In this document: piece by piece, positions 16,851 through 25,847 of the stretch
How the letters are laid out: the number at the start of each line of letters is the position of its first letter
Numbering within the stretch: the first letter of the stretch is position 1
Assembly: GCA_900768545.1 (NCBI GenBank)
Contig: CAAGDD010000004.1
Coordinates: forward strand, 248,001-312,000
DNA: 64,000 bases
Reading direction: 5' to 3'
From: Clostridia bacterium
GTDB lineage: Bacteria > Bacillota > Clostridia > Christensenellales > UBA1242
Position numbers and translations under genes: made by a program
Notes under the pieces: model-generated
What the model saw: the letters and a program-made list of their open reading frames with translations, nothing else
What the model was told of the DNA's origin: nothing
Database searches by the model: none

Positions 16851-19800
16851 ATGTATTTTAAGAAAATTGAAATGATTGGTTTTAAATCGTTTGCTGACCG
16901 CACCGTTATCGAATTTAACGGTGGTTTCACTGCGATTGTAGGGCCAAATGGGTGCGGAAAAAGTAACGTTTCTGATGCGATTCGCTGGGTGCTTGGTGAA
17001 CAAAGTGCCAAGTCTTTGCGTGGTGACAATATGCAAGATGTTATCTTCAAAGGCACTGAAAAAAGAAAGAGTTTGTCTTATTGTGAAGTAACACTTACTT
17101 TTGACAACACTGATAGATTTTTCAACATTGCTTATGACGAACTTTCTATCACTAGAAAACTTTATCGTTCGGGCGAAAGTGAATATCAAATAAACAAAAA
17201 TACTTGCCGTTTGAAGGATATTACTGATCTTTTGTTTGACAGTGGTATCGGTAAAAACGGTTATTCTGTTATCGGGCAAGGCAAGGTCAGCGAAATCGTT
17301 GATGAAAAGCCAGAAGAACGCCGAACAATGTTTGAAGAAGCAGCCGGCGTTGCAAAATTTAAGGCTAGAAAAGACGAATCAGAGCGAAAACTTGAACGTA
17401 CTCGCGACAATTTGACTCGTATCGACGATATCCGCACTGAAATTGACAGACAAATGGGGCCACTTCGCAAACAAGCCGAAGATGCAAAGAAATATCTTGA
17501 ATATAAAGGTCAACTCAAAGACCTTGAAGTCAACGCTTATGTTTATCAATATGAAAACGCAAATGTCGTTAAAGACGCCATAAAACAAAAACTTAAAGCG
17601 ATTGATGAAGAACTTTCTGCGCGTCAAGCCGACCTTGAAAACATCACAAAAGAATATACTGACGAAATGGATCGTCTTGTTGAATATGACAAAAAAATCT
17701 CAAGTTTAAACGACGAACTTTTGCGTCTTACTGTTGAACTCGAAAAACAAGAAGGTGAAACAAAGGTTGTTCGTGAGAGAGTAAACTACACTCAAAAAGA
17801 AAACGATCGTATCAATCTTGATATCACAAATGCAAATTTGATGATCGAAAATTGTGACGCACAAGAAGCCGCAAAAACTCAAGAACTTGGCTCTTTAAAC
17901 GAAAAATTGAAAGTTTTGAACAACACTTATGAAAACCTTTCAAACAAACATCTCAAAATTGTTGATGAAATGTCAATGAGTGAAACAGAAGCGGGGCAAT
18001 CGCAACAAAAAATTATTGAAACATTGGGCTCTCTTTCTGATGTTCGAAGCAATTTGTCGCGTCTTGAAGCTGAAAAGGCTATTTTGGAACAAAATCGCGA
18101 AAATTTGGCGAAAAATTTGGCTGATTTAAACGAAAAATTAAGAACAGTCAAAGGTCAATATGACGAAAGTTCAAAGTCTATAAACGCTTTGAAGGCGGAT
18201 TTTGAAAAAGTTAAGAAAGAGCACGAAGAAATTTCGGGCAGAATTTTTGTTGAAAGCAGAGATATCGCCGAATTTGAAACTGAAAAAGCAAATTTGACTA
18301 CACAAGTCAAGGTTTATGAAAACAGAAAGAAGCTTTTGATCGAAATGCAAAACGAATATGAAGGTTATGCACAAAGCGTTCGAAAGATTTTGAAAGAAAG
18401 CGAAAAAAATAGTCAGATGAACAGCAAAATGGTGGGCGTTTTGGCTTCTCTTATCAAAGTTCCTGCTCAATATGAAACTGCGATTGAAGTCGCTTTGGGA
18501 AATGCGGTGCAAAACATTGTTACATACAATGAAGACAACGCAAAAGACCTTATCTCTTATCTTAAAGAAAATAAATTTGGCCGTGCAACATTCTTGCCAA
18601 TCTCAAGTATGCGTCGCCGCGATATGGACGAGCATTCGATCGCTGGCAGAAAGGGCGTGTTTGGCGTTGCAAGTAAACTTATTTCTTATGACAAACAAAT
18701 CGACAATGTCATCAGCAACTTGCTTGGCGGAACAGTGATCGTTGACACTTTGGCGACCGCTGTTGATCTCGCACGCGACAACAGATTTTCATTCAAAATT
18801 GTTACACTTGATGGCGATGTTGTCAGCACACAAGGTTCACTCACAGGTGGAAGCAAGAAGAGCGAAATCGTAAACCTTATTTCTCGTCAAAGAGAGATTG
18901 AAACTTTGACAACTGAAATCGAAAATCTCAATCAAAAAGAATATGAGATGAAAAACAAGGTCGATTATTTGAAAGTTGACTTAAACGCAAACAAAAATGC
19001 CGAAAAAGACATTGCAAACAAGAAAAACGAACTTGAAATTGCACTTGCGAAGGAACAAGAAAAACTTGAAGCACTTTCAAAAGATTTGGCAGAACTCGAA
19101 GATGAAAAGAAAGTTTGCGAAATGGAAAGCACTTCTGTTTCAAACAAATTGCATTTGATTGACCAAGATTTGTCACAATCAAGCCTTGTTCAAAACGCTT
19201 TGAGCGGAAACAAAGAAGACGCTGACCTTTTGGTTAAGCAAAAACAAGAAAGATACAATCATATTCGTCAAGAAAGGGACGAACTTGTGGCAAATATGAC
19301 AACAGTTAAGGTCGAAATCGCTTCGTGCGAAGCAAAAATCAAGGCTTTGCAAGACGAACTTGACCGAATTTTGCTTGAAAAAGATAAACAAAATTCAAAT
19401 ATTTTGACACTCAAATCTCATCTTGAAGAAAATGAAAAGTTTATTGCAAATGCTGAAGAAATGATTAGAATTCAAATCGAAAACGCAAAACCTTCGGAAG
19501 CAAAAGATAAACTTACAAGCATTAGAAATGAACGCGAAGGGCTTGAAAATTCGAAGATTGCTATCAATTCAAATCTTAAAAAACTCGATGACGACAAGAC
19601 CACAACAATGGAAGAAATTTCGCGCGTCAACGACAAAAAATATAAAGAAGAAGCAAATCTTACAAAGGTTGACACCGAACTTGAAGCAATGCAAGAGCGT
19701 ATTTATGAAGAATATTCACTTACTTACAATGGTTGTCTTGAATTTAGACGCCCTGATTTTGAAATCAAAGAAGCGCTTATTGCGATAAACAAACTCAAAA

Positions 19801-20438
19801 AAGACATCTCGGCTTTGGGTTATGTCAATGTTCACGCGATCGAAGACTGCTCGACTTTGCTTGAAAGATACAATGATTTGACCACACAAGCAGACGACTT
19901 GAGAAAGGCGGAAGACGATTTGATGAAGATTATCAAAGATTTGTCAAACGAAATGCTTTCAAAATTTAATGACGAATTTAACAAAATCAACGAAAGTTTC
20001 AAGATTGTGTTTAGAGAACTCTTCGGGGGCGGAAACGCTAGATTGGAACTTACTGAAGCAGAAGATCCACTCAACGCCGGCGTTGAAATTATGGTTCAAC
20101 TCCCTGGAAAAGCGGCAAACAAATTGTCTCTTTTGAGTGGTGGTGAAAAGACTTTGACAGCGATCGCACTATTGTTTGCGATTTTGAGACTTAAACCACT
20201 TCCATTCTCGCTTTTGGACGAAATTGAAGCCGCTCTTGATGATGCAAACATTGAAAGATTTGCGATGTATTTGAAAAAATTATCACAATCTACACAATTT
20301 ATCGTTATCACTCACAGAAAACCTACAATGGAACTTTCTGACAGCCTTTACGGTGTAACTATGGAAGAAAAGGGTGTTTCAAAGATTGTTTCTGTTAAAC
20401 TTGCAGATGCGATCAAACAAGCCGAACAAGCAAACTAA
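16851..20438 (+). CDS. smc: Chromosome partition protein Smc
   Basis: The ATPase of the condensin complex. 1195 residues, full length for the family: N-terminal ATPase half with Walker A GPNGCGKS at 31-38, long coiled coil, hinge domain (about 510-670, starting MVGVLASLIKVPAQYETAIEVA), second coiled coil, and C-terminal head with signature LLSGGEKTLTAIALLFAIL (about 1100-1118) and Walker B LLDEIEAALDDAN. It lies in the conserved rnc-smc-ftsY order. Its partners ScpA and ScpB are encoded at 2031-3493. Confidence 0.98.
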   Translation: MYFKKIEMIGFKSFADRTVIEFNGGFTAIVGPNGCGKSNVSDAIRWVLGEQSAKSLRGDNMQDVIFKGTEKRKSLSYCEVTLTFDNTDRFFNIAYDELSITRKLYRSGESEYQINKNTCRLKDITDLLFDSGIGKNGYSVIGQGKVSEIVDEKPEERRTMFEEAAGVAKFKARKDESERKLERTRDNLTRIDDIRTEIDRQMGPLRKQAEDAKKYLEYKGQLKDLEVNAYVYQYENANVVKDAIKQKLKAIDEELSARQADLENITKEYTDEMDRLVEYDKKISSLNDELLRLTVELEKQEGETKVVRERVNYTQKENDRINLDITNANLMIENCDAQEAAKTQELGSLNEKLKVLNNTYENLSNKHLKIVDEMSMSETEAGQSQQKIIETLGSLSDVRSNLSRLEAEKAILEQNRENLAKNLADLNEKLRTVKGQYDESSKSINALKADFEKVKKEHEEISGRIFVESRDIAEFETEKANLTTQVKVYENRKKLLIEMQNEYEGYAQSVRKILKESEKNSQMNSKMVGVLASLIKVPAQYETAIEVALGNAVQNIVTYNEDNAKDLISYLKENKFGRATFLPISSMRRRDMDEHSIAGRKGVFGVASKLISYDKQIDNVISNLLGGTVIVDTLATAVDLARDNRFSFKIVTLDGDVVSTQGSLTGGSKKSEIVNLISRQREIETLTTEIENLNQKEYEMKNKVDYLKVDLNANKNAEKDIANKKNELEIALAKEQEKLEALSKDLAELEDEKKVCEMESTSVSNKLHLIDQDLSQSSLVQNALSGNKEDADLLVKQKQERYNHIRQERDELVANMTTVKVEIASCEAKIKALQDELDRILLEKDKQNSNILTLKSHLEENEKFIANAEEMIRIQIENAKPSEAKDKLTSIRNEREGLENSKIAINSNLKKLDDDKTTTMEEISRVNDKKYKEEANLTKVDTELEAMQERIYEEYSLTYNGCLEFRRPDFEIKEALIAINKLKKDISALGYVNVHAIEDCSTLLERYNDLTTQADDLRKAEDDLMKIIKDLSNEMLSKFNDEFNKINESFKIVFRELFGGGNARLELTEAEDPLNAGVEIMVQLPGKAANKLSLLSGGEKTLTAIALLFAILRLKPLPFSLLDEIEAALDDANIERFAMYLKKLSQSTQFIVITHRKPTMELSDSLYGVTMEEKGVSKIVSVKLADAIKQAEQAN

Positions 20439-20452
20439 TTTGAGGTGCAAAA

Positions 20453-21349
20453 ATGGGATTTTTTAAAAAGATAGGTCAAGCTTTGAAAAAGACAAAAGAA
20501 GCGTGGAGCAGAAAAATTGACGCGCTTTTGAGTCACGGCGAGATAAATGACGAACTTTTTGACGAGCTTGAAGACATTTTGATTTCAAGCGATGTTGGCG
20601 TAAATACTTCACTTAAAATTGTCGAAGAACTGCGAATTGAATGCCGAAAAAGAAAAATAAGAAAGGCAGAAGGCGTAAAAGATGTTTTGAAAGAAACCTT
20701 GAGAAATTATTTTGAAAGTGCTCCACAAATCGATCTTGAATACCCTGCGATTATCACAATTATTGGCGTTAATGGGGTGGGAAAGACTACAACTATCGGC
20801 AAAATGGCAAACTATTTCAAAAATGAGAAAAAAACTGTGACACTTGTCGCTGGCGACACTTTTAGAGCTGCTGCGTCATCACAACTCACTGAATGGGCAA
20901 ATCGCACAAAGACACGAATTATCAAACACGCCGAAGGCGCAGACGCTGCTGCGGTTGTGTTTGACGGAATCACAAGTGCCAAAGCAAACAACACTGATGT
21001 GCTTCTTGTTGACACTGCCGGAAGACTTCACACAAAAACAAATTTGATGGAAGAATTGAAAAAGATTGAGCGAATTGTTGACCGAGAATATCCACAAGCA
21101 CACAGATACAACTTTATTGTTTTGGACGCAACAACTGGTCAAAACGCTTTGTCACAAATCAACGCTTTTGCTGAATATGTCAAGATTGACGGCATTGTTT
21201 TGACAAAACTTGACGGCACTGCAAAGGGCGGCGTTATCATCGCGATTGAAAAAGAATACAAACTTCCTGTTGTGTTTGTCGGCACTGGCGAAAAGGCTGA
21301 TGATCTCGAATTTTTCGACGCAAAAGAGTTTGTTGACAACTTATATTAA
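20453..21349 (+). CDS. ftsY: Signal recognition particle receptor FtsY
   Basis: GTPase that docks the SRP-ribosome complex at the membrane. 298 residues, with a short N-domain rather than the long acidic A-domain of enteric bacteria. G1 is GVNGVGKT at 105-112, followed by the VAGDTFRAAA block, DTAGRLHT and TKLDGTAKGG. Shine-Dalgarno GAGGTG precedes the ATG. Last gene of the plsX-rnc-smc-ftsY cluster; ffh and ylxM are not in the window. Confidence 0.97.
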   Translation: MGFFKKIGQALKKTKEAWSRKIDALLSHGEINDELFDELEDILISSDVGVNTSLKIVEELRIECRKRKIRKAEGVKDVLKETLRNYFESAPQIDLEYPAIITIIGVNGVGKTTTIGKMANYFKNEKKTVTLVAGDTFRAAASSQLTEWANRTKTRIIKHAEGADAAAVVFDGITSAKANNTDVLLVDTAGRLHTKTNLMEELKKIERIVDREYPQAHRYNFIVLDATTGQNALSQINAFAEYVKIDGIVLTKLDGTAKGGVIIAIEKEYKLPVVFVGTGEKADDLEFFDAKEFVDNLY

Positions 21350-21365
21350 AATTTGTTTTCAAATT

Positions 21366-21396
21366 GTCAGATCAATTTTTTGGTCTGACTTTTTTA
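21366..21396 (+). terminator. Rho-independent terminator after ftsY
   Basis: GTCAGATC pairs with GGTCTGAC (one G-U) around an AT loop, followed by T residues. Confidence 0.85.
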
Positions 21397-21419
21397 TATC
21401 TTAAAAAATGAAAAAGTGT

Positions 21420-21478
21420 CATAATACATAATCTTGTGTATTATGCAATACATATTACACCACATTTTGTGTAATATG
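21420..21478. other. Two adjacent palindromes with a CATANTACAC core
   Basis: CATAATACA (21420-21428) pairs with TGTATTATG (21437-21445), and CATATTACAC (21451-21460) pairs with GTGTAATATG (21469-21478). There is no T run, and a normal terminator already lies upstream, so these look like protein-binding sites or a small mobile remnant 125 bases before sigK. A related set occurs at 50892. Confidence 0.55.
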
Positions 21479-21602
21479 CAAAATTTTTAAAAATATGACC
21501 TTTTGATGCTTTTGAAAAATTTTCAAATTTGGTCAAGCCAATTTTTTAAAATTTGGCAAAATTTGACAATTTTCTACATATAAAACACCATAGGAGTTTT
21601 GT

Positions 21603-22319
21603 ATGGTCTTTGAAAGTTTTTCTTATTTTTTGAGCAGAATTTGTATGTTTACAAATTATGTTCAAACGGCACAAGGTTTTCCAAAACCTTTGACACTTGA
21701 AGAAGAAAAAGCTTGTTTTGAAAAAATGAAGGCTGGTGACAAAGATGCGCGAAACAAACTCATCTCTCACAATTTGCGTCTTGTTGCTCACATTGTCAAA
21801 AAATATACTTATTCGCTTGAAGCAGATGATTTGTTGTCGGTCGGCACGATAGGTCTTATCAAGGCGATCGATAGTTTTGATTATGGAAAAAATGTTCAAC
21901 TTTCGACTTATGCAGCAAGGTGTATCAACAACGAAATTTTGATGCTTATTCGTGCAAACAAAAAACACAAAAATGTTGTGTCGCTAAACAGTCTTACGAC
22001 AAACAATGACGACGATAAAGAACTGGAACTAAAAGATGTTTTGGCGTCTGAAGAAGAAGAGGTGTTTGTGCAAGTTGAAAACAAAATTTTGATGCAAAAG
22101 ATCAAAAAAATTATGGATACGAAACTTGACGACCGCGAAAAAAGCATTATAAAACTTCGTTATGGCATCGATTGCGACAAATCTTACACGCAAAAAGAAG
22201 TTGCAAACAAACTTGGAATTTCGCGTTCATATATTTCGAGAATTGAAAACAAAACTTTAAAAATTATTAAAGACGAATTTGAGGCAACAGGCGACACCGT
22301 TGAGCTTGAAAATCGCTAA
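21603..22319 (+). CDS. sigK: Sporulation sigma factor sigma-K precursor
   Basis: Late mother-cell sigma factor. 238 residues: a hydrophobic pro-sequence (about 1-18), then sigma region 2 (ARNKLISHNLRLVAHIVKK, DLLSVGTIGLIKAIDSFDY, STYAARCINNEILM) and region 4 (DDREKSIIKLRYGID...YTQKEVANKLGISRSYISRIENK). The order and wording match Bacillus sigma-K better than sigma-E, -F or -G. The Tyr-Val pair at 19-20 lines up with the Bacillus processing site, predicting cleavage near Asn18-Tyr19. The gene is continuous, with no skin-type insertion. Shine-Dalgarno TAGGAG. The SpoIVFB-like protease at 3712 is the expected processing enzyme. Confidence 0.93.
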   Translation: MVFESFSYFLSRICMFTNYVQTAQGFPKPLTLEEEKACFEKMKAGDKDARNKLISHNLRLVAHIVKKYTYSLEADDLLSVGTIGLIKAIDSFDYGKNVQLSTYAARCINNEILMLIRANKKHKNVVSLNSLTTNNDDDKELELKDVLASEEEEVFVQVENKILMQKIKKIMDTKLDDREKSIIKLRYGIDCDKSYTQKEVANKLGISRSYISRIENKTLKIIKDEFEATGDTVELENR

Positions 22320-22418
22320 AAATTTGAGCAATTTTGATGTTTTTTTAATCGTTTTGATTTTGATTGAAACATTTTGGCAAAAAACGCAAAAATTTTTTAA
22401 AAAATTTGTTAAAAATGC

Positions 22419-22448
22419 TTGACAGAATTTTTGCTTAAATTTTATTAT
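22419..22448 (+). promoter_or_regulatory. Promoter upstream of the DisA-like gene
   Basis: TTGACA (22419-22424), 18-base spacer, TATTAT (22443-22448). The leader to the ATG at 22591 would be about 135 bases of AT-rich sequence. The rest of 22320-22590 shows nothing recognisable. Confidence 0.6.
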
Positions 22449-22590
22449 ATTTATATAAAAATCTTTTTTAAAAAATATATTTTGTGAGGGTGCTTTTGTA
22501 AATAAATTTGTTTGATTTTTGATAAATTTGCGTCGATTTTTTCAAAAAATCGGTCAATTTTTTGCACAAACGCTCTTAAAGGGGGAATTT

Positions 22591-23949
22591 ATGCAAAAAG
22601 TTGAATTTTATGATGTTGTAAACAAATTGATTGTCCCTTTATTTACTGGTTCTTATTTGTCGGGCGAAACCGAGTCGTCGCAGCGTGATTCTGAAGTTGC
22701 TTTGGGAAAAAATAGCACTATTTTGTTGAAGCCAACAAAAGCCGATGATTATCGTCTTATTTTGAAGCGCGGACAAGCGTTTAAGTCTTTTGAAGTTACA
22801 CTTTTGAAGTCGATTTTGGGAGAACTTTACAATTTGTCTCTTTTAAATATTGAAGACAAACTTTATCTTCGAAGTCTTCAAAATTTGGCTATCGAAAAAG
22901 CACTGATTGAAAGTTTGACTGAAAGCGGGGCGCAAACGATTTTGGGAATTATTAATTCGCTTGAAAAATGGTCAACCAGAACCTATGAAGGTGAGCCTGT
23001 CACTCTTGGAATTTTTGTTAATTTGGCGCAAAGCGCTGACTCTGTTAATCCTGTGATTTACAGCCAAATTGTAAATCAAGACTTTTTCGCTTTGTTTACT
23101 GACGGGGTAAGTTCGTTTGCCGAATTTGACCGCGCTGGCTTTCTGATGGGCTATGTAAATTTGAAAAGCCCAAAAGTTGTGCCTACTGTTTCGCCATATT
23201 ATTATGACCGCGTTGCTCGTGTCTGCAATGACAAGAGAGTTGGAATTACTTTGACTGCGCGCGGCGATATCTTGATTTTTTATTCGCGTCAACTTATTTT
23301 TGCAAAACGAAATGGCTCTTGGTGCGTTTATTCGCATGAAGAAATTATCCGTCTTTTGTATAGCAACGCGTCTTACACGGCGAAGCAAATTCGTCGCGCG
23401 ATTTACAACACCGCGCTCGATTGCTCTTTTGCTTACAAGGGTGCGTGCCTTGCTTATGTCGATAAGGACAAAACAATGGAAGCGCTCAGTCATATCAATG
23501 CGGCAGATATCATTTCAGAAGAATATTTTGATTTGAAAAAAGAACTCGAAATTGAAGAAGCAAACAAACTTTACAATTTGGCAAATGCAAAAGAGATTTT
23601 GGAAAAATTTAGCCTTTCTTATGAAGAATTTTTGGATAAATACAACTATTCGAAAACGATTGCCATTCGAAAACTTGTCGCTGACAAGAAACTTTTTGAA
23701 CTTGATCGAAAACTTATCGAAGAAATGACTTCGGTCGATGGGGCTACAATCGTGGGCTATGACGGAACGATTATCGCTGTCGGGGCGATTATCAAAATCG
23801 AAGCGGGCAGCCAAGGCGGTGGTCGTCTTGCCGCTACAAAGACTATGGCAAAATATGGCGTTGCGGTCAAGGTGTCACAAGATGGAATTATGCAAGGTTA
23901 CGCTGCTGACAAACACGGAAACATCAAACAAATCTTTAATGTTGGGTGA
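22591..23949 (+). CDS. Protein with C-terminal DisA_N-like (diadenylate cyclase-type) domain
   Basis: 452 residues from the ATG at 22591, chosen for its AAAGGGGGA ribosome site. The last ~80 residues resemble the DisA_N/DAC fold that makes cyclic di-AMP: DGAT at 383-386 corresponds to the conserved DGA motif, and the strand-loop-helix GGGRLAATKTMAKYG (from about 409) with VKVSQDG occupies the place of the canonical RHR motif, of which only R412 may be retained. The first 360 residues form an alpha/beta region with no family I recognise, including GKNSTILLKPTKADDYRLILKRG and a FTDG...SSFAEFDRAG stretch. Whether it makes, binds or has lost c-di-AMP cannot be told. Next to it lie a branched palindrome and rnpB. 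Confidence 0.65.
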   Translation: MQKVEFYDVVNKLIVPLFTGSYLSGETESSQRDSEVALGKNSTILLKPTKADDYRLILKRGQAFKSFEVTLLKSILGELYNLSLLNIEDKLYLRSLQNLAIEKALIESLTESGAQTILGIINSLEKWSTRTYEGEPVTLGIFVNLAQSADSVNPVIYSQIVNQDFFALFTDGVSSFAEFDRAGFLMGYVNLKSPKVVPTVSPYYYDRVARVCNDKRVGITLTARGDILIFYSRQLIFAKRNGSWCVYSHEEIIRLLYSNASYTAKQIRRAIYNTALDCSFAYKGACLAYVDKDKTMEALSHINAADIISEEYFDLKKELEIEEANKLYNLANAKEILEKFSLSYEEFLDKYNYSKTIAIRKLVADKKLFELDRKLIEEMTSVDGATIVGYDGTIIAVGAIIKIEAGSQGGGRLAATKTMAKYGVAVKVSQDGIMQGYAADKHGNIKQIFNVG

Positions 23950-23954
23950 GAATC

Positions 23955-24073
23955 GGGCGAAAATGGCCGCAAACGGGAGTTTGTGGGGCGGCACGGGTTT
24001 GGAACGGAGTGTGTAAACAGTTTTTTGACGTTCGCCGCCATAGCCGCCGCGCGCGGCGGCTCCATTTTCGCCC
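23955..24073. repeat. Branched palindromic element, copy B
   Basis: Outer stem GGGCGAAAATGG (23955-23966) with CCATTTTCGCCC (24062-24073), 12 perfect pairs. Arm 1: CCGCAAAC/GTTTGTGG (23967-23974/23979-23986, one G-U). Arm 2: GGCGGC/GCCGCC (23987-23992/24034-24039). Arm 3: GCCGCC/GGCGGC (24043-24048/24055-24060). It starts five bases after the stop of the DisA-like gene and is far more GC-rich than its surroundings. Unlike copies A and C it lies between genes on the same strand. Confidence 0.85.
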
Positions 24074-24120
24074 TTTTTGTTTTCAAAAAAATGCTCTTTT
24101 TTGTTTTGACGGTTAAACCC

Positions 24121-24149
24121 TTGATTTTGCCACTTAAATGTGTTACAAT
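24121..24149 (+). promoter_or_regulatory. Promoter of rnpB
   Basis: TTGATT (24121-24126), 17-base spacer, TACAAT (24144-24149), six bases before the start of the RNase P RNA. Confidence 0.8.
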
Positions 24150-24155
24150 TATAAG

Positions 24156-24497
24156 GTCAGACATGCAGACAATCGCTGTGTGCTTGTAATGGGCACAGAG
24201 AGGAAAGTCCGAGCATCAAAAGAACAGGGTGCTAGTTAACGGCTAGTGAAGGCGACTTCAAGGATAGTGCAACAGAAATAGACTTCCAAGAAATTGGTAA
24301 AGGTGGAAAGGTAGGGCAAGAGCCTACCGAGAGATTGGTGACAATCTTTGCTCTGTAAACCCCACTCGATGCAAGGTTAAGTTTGGATATATGTGCGTTC
24401 TTTCACATCTAACAAAAACACCGCTTGAACTTGTTGGCGACAACAAGTCTGGATAGATGATTGTCAAATACAGAACTCGGCTTATAGCATGTCTGAC
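24156..24497 (+). ncRNA. rnpB: RNase P RNA
   Basis: The catalytic RNA that matures tRNA 5' ends. The ends pair as helix P1: GTCAGACATGC (24156-24166) with GCATGTCTGAC (24487-24497). The conserved core GAGGAAAGTCC (P4 left strand region) is at about 24199, ACAGAA at about 24270, and the 3' conserved segment with ACAGAACTCGGCTTATAG precedes P1'. Length is about 342 nt. A promoter and a terminator bracket it, so it is an independent transcription unit. I did not fold it fully to decide between A-type and B-type. Confidence 0.95.
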
Positions 24498-24519
24498 AAA
24501 CCACGAAAGTGGTTTTTTT
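24498..24519 (+). terminator. Rho-independent terminator after rnpB
   Basis: AACCAC/GTGGTT stem with a GAAA tetraloop, then seven T. Confidence 0.85.
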
Positions 24520-24566
24520 ATTGCAAAAATTTGTCTAAAAGTTTTTATTATGGAAAAAATTTTGAT

Positions 24567-25796
24567 ATGACAAAAAAAGAATATATCGAAAGAGTAAAAA
24601 ATTGTATATTAAATCGCATAAGATTTCACGCGCCAGTGACTTATGACACTGATATCGATAGACGAGTTTTGTTTGAAAATGGAATTAATGCAAATTATCC
24701 AATTTTTAAGTTTGACAAAGTCTTGGACAAAAAATTGTTGAAGGCTTTTCTTTTGGCAAAAAGCGAAGAAAAATTCAATCTTTTGCTTTCGTCAAATTCG
24801 GTCAAAAACATAAACGCAAAAAAACTCAAAACTCTTGACGCGATTGTTTATAGCCCAATTTTCAGTTCGGCAAGATACATTGAAATGATAAACAAATTGA
24901 ACATAAACTACTTTTCATCAACAAATTATGATTTGATTTTTAAAGACAAGTTTGTCAAAGTGGGTGGAGAGATTTTAAATCCAAAATTTGATGATTTTGA
25001 ACTTGTTTTTGACAAAACAGAAGACAAAGTCAAGACAGATTATTTTGAATTTGTCTTGAATGGAACAAACTTTTTTGCACAATTTGAAAACTTTTCAGAC
25101 CAAGAAAAAAATGTTGAATTCGAACTTAATTTGCCATTAAAAAAAGCATATTATTATTTCAAAAAGTCAAAAAAATATGTTTTAATTGAAAATTTGCTGA
25201 CAAAAGAAAAGTTTTTCTTCAATTTTTTATGCAAAAATGCCAAATTTTCGTTTTCAAATGTTGACGGACTTGAAAACTCTGTTTTTTGTTGTATAAATGT
25301 CAAAGTCGCGTTTAAAATTTTGCCAAAAGAGAAAAAATTTGTGTTTTTCAATTTTGGAAATTCGGCATTTTCGCTCAATTCGCTTGAAGAAATTTTGGCT
25401 TTGAAAAAACTTGCGAAACAAAAAGTTTGTGAGATTTTTGATGTTAAAGTTAAGACAAAAAATCACGATTTTGACCAATATTTCAATTTTAATTTGCCAA
25501 AAAAGATTTGGGTCAACTGGCTAAATTTTTCAAGTGATGAAAGTTTGGAAAACAAATATATCGCTTATAGGCGGCTGTTTGTGAAGGGGAAAGACGAAAA
25601 GACGATTGTGTGTTTTAAAGAAATTGGGCTTTTGGAACTTGGCATTTTCAACGGACAATATTACAAAAAAATCTTGATAATAAACTCGCAAGACAAGTTT
25701 TTGAAAGTCGGCAGAACGATGTTTTTTAATCTTGAAAAAATCACAAATGTTTCACTTAAAAGCAAAGAACCAATTTCGCTTTCGTTTGGAAATTGA
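24567..25796 (+). CDS. Hypothetical protein, 409 residues
   Basis: Start set at the ATG at 24567; an earlier in-frame ATG lies inside the RNase P RNA and would read through its terminator. No Shine-Dalgarno is seen. The product is basic and very rich in Phe, Lys and Asn, lacks a signal peptide or membrane span, and reads as long alternating beta strands with aromatic residues, especially from 130 to 400. The N-terminus (MTKKEYIERVKNCILNRI, HAPVTYDTDIDRRVLFENG) is helical. I recognise no family. It lies between rnpB and rarA on the same strand but has no evident functional link to either. Confidence 0.7.
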   Translation: MTKKEYIERVKNCILNRIRFHAPVTYDTDIDRRVLFENGINANYPIFKFDKVLDKKLLKAFLLAKSEEKFNLLLSSNSVKNINAKKLKTLDAIVYSPIFSSARYIEMINKLNINYFSSTNYDLIFKDKFVKVGGEILNPKFDDFELVFDKTEDKVKTDYFEFVLNGTNFFAQFENFSDQEKNVEFELNLPLKKAYYYFKKSKKYVLIENLLTKEKFFFNFLCKNAKFSFSNVDGLENSVFCCINVKVAFKILPKEKKFVFFNFGNSAFSLNSLEEILALKKLAKQKVCEIFDVKVKTKNHDFDQYFNFNLPKKIWVNWLNFSSDESLENKYIAYRRLFVKGKDEKTIVCFKEIGLLELGIFNGQYYKKILIINSQDKFLKVGRTMFFNLEKITNVSLKSKEPISLSFGN

Positions 25797-25813
25797 GAAT
25801 TTTTGCTATTGAT

Positions 25814-25841
25814 TTGACAAATTTTTTAAATTTGATATAAT
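25814..25841 (+). promoter_or_regulatory. Promoter of rarA, predicted leaderless
   Basis: TTGACA (25814-25819), 16-base spacer, TATAAT (25836-25841). The -10 ends six bases before the rarA ATG, so transcription should start at or next to the A of the start codon. Confidence 0.75.
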
Positions 25842-25847
25842 TTTATT

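Noticed and set aside
24030..24060. Origin or DnaA boxes in the GC-rich island
   Set aside because: No TTATNCACA clusters are present; the GC-rich palindrome is explained by element copy B.
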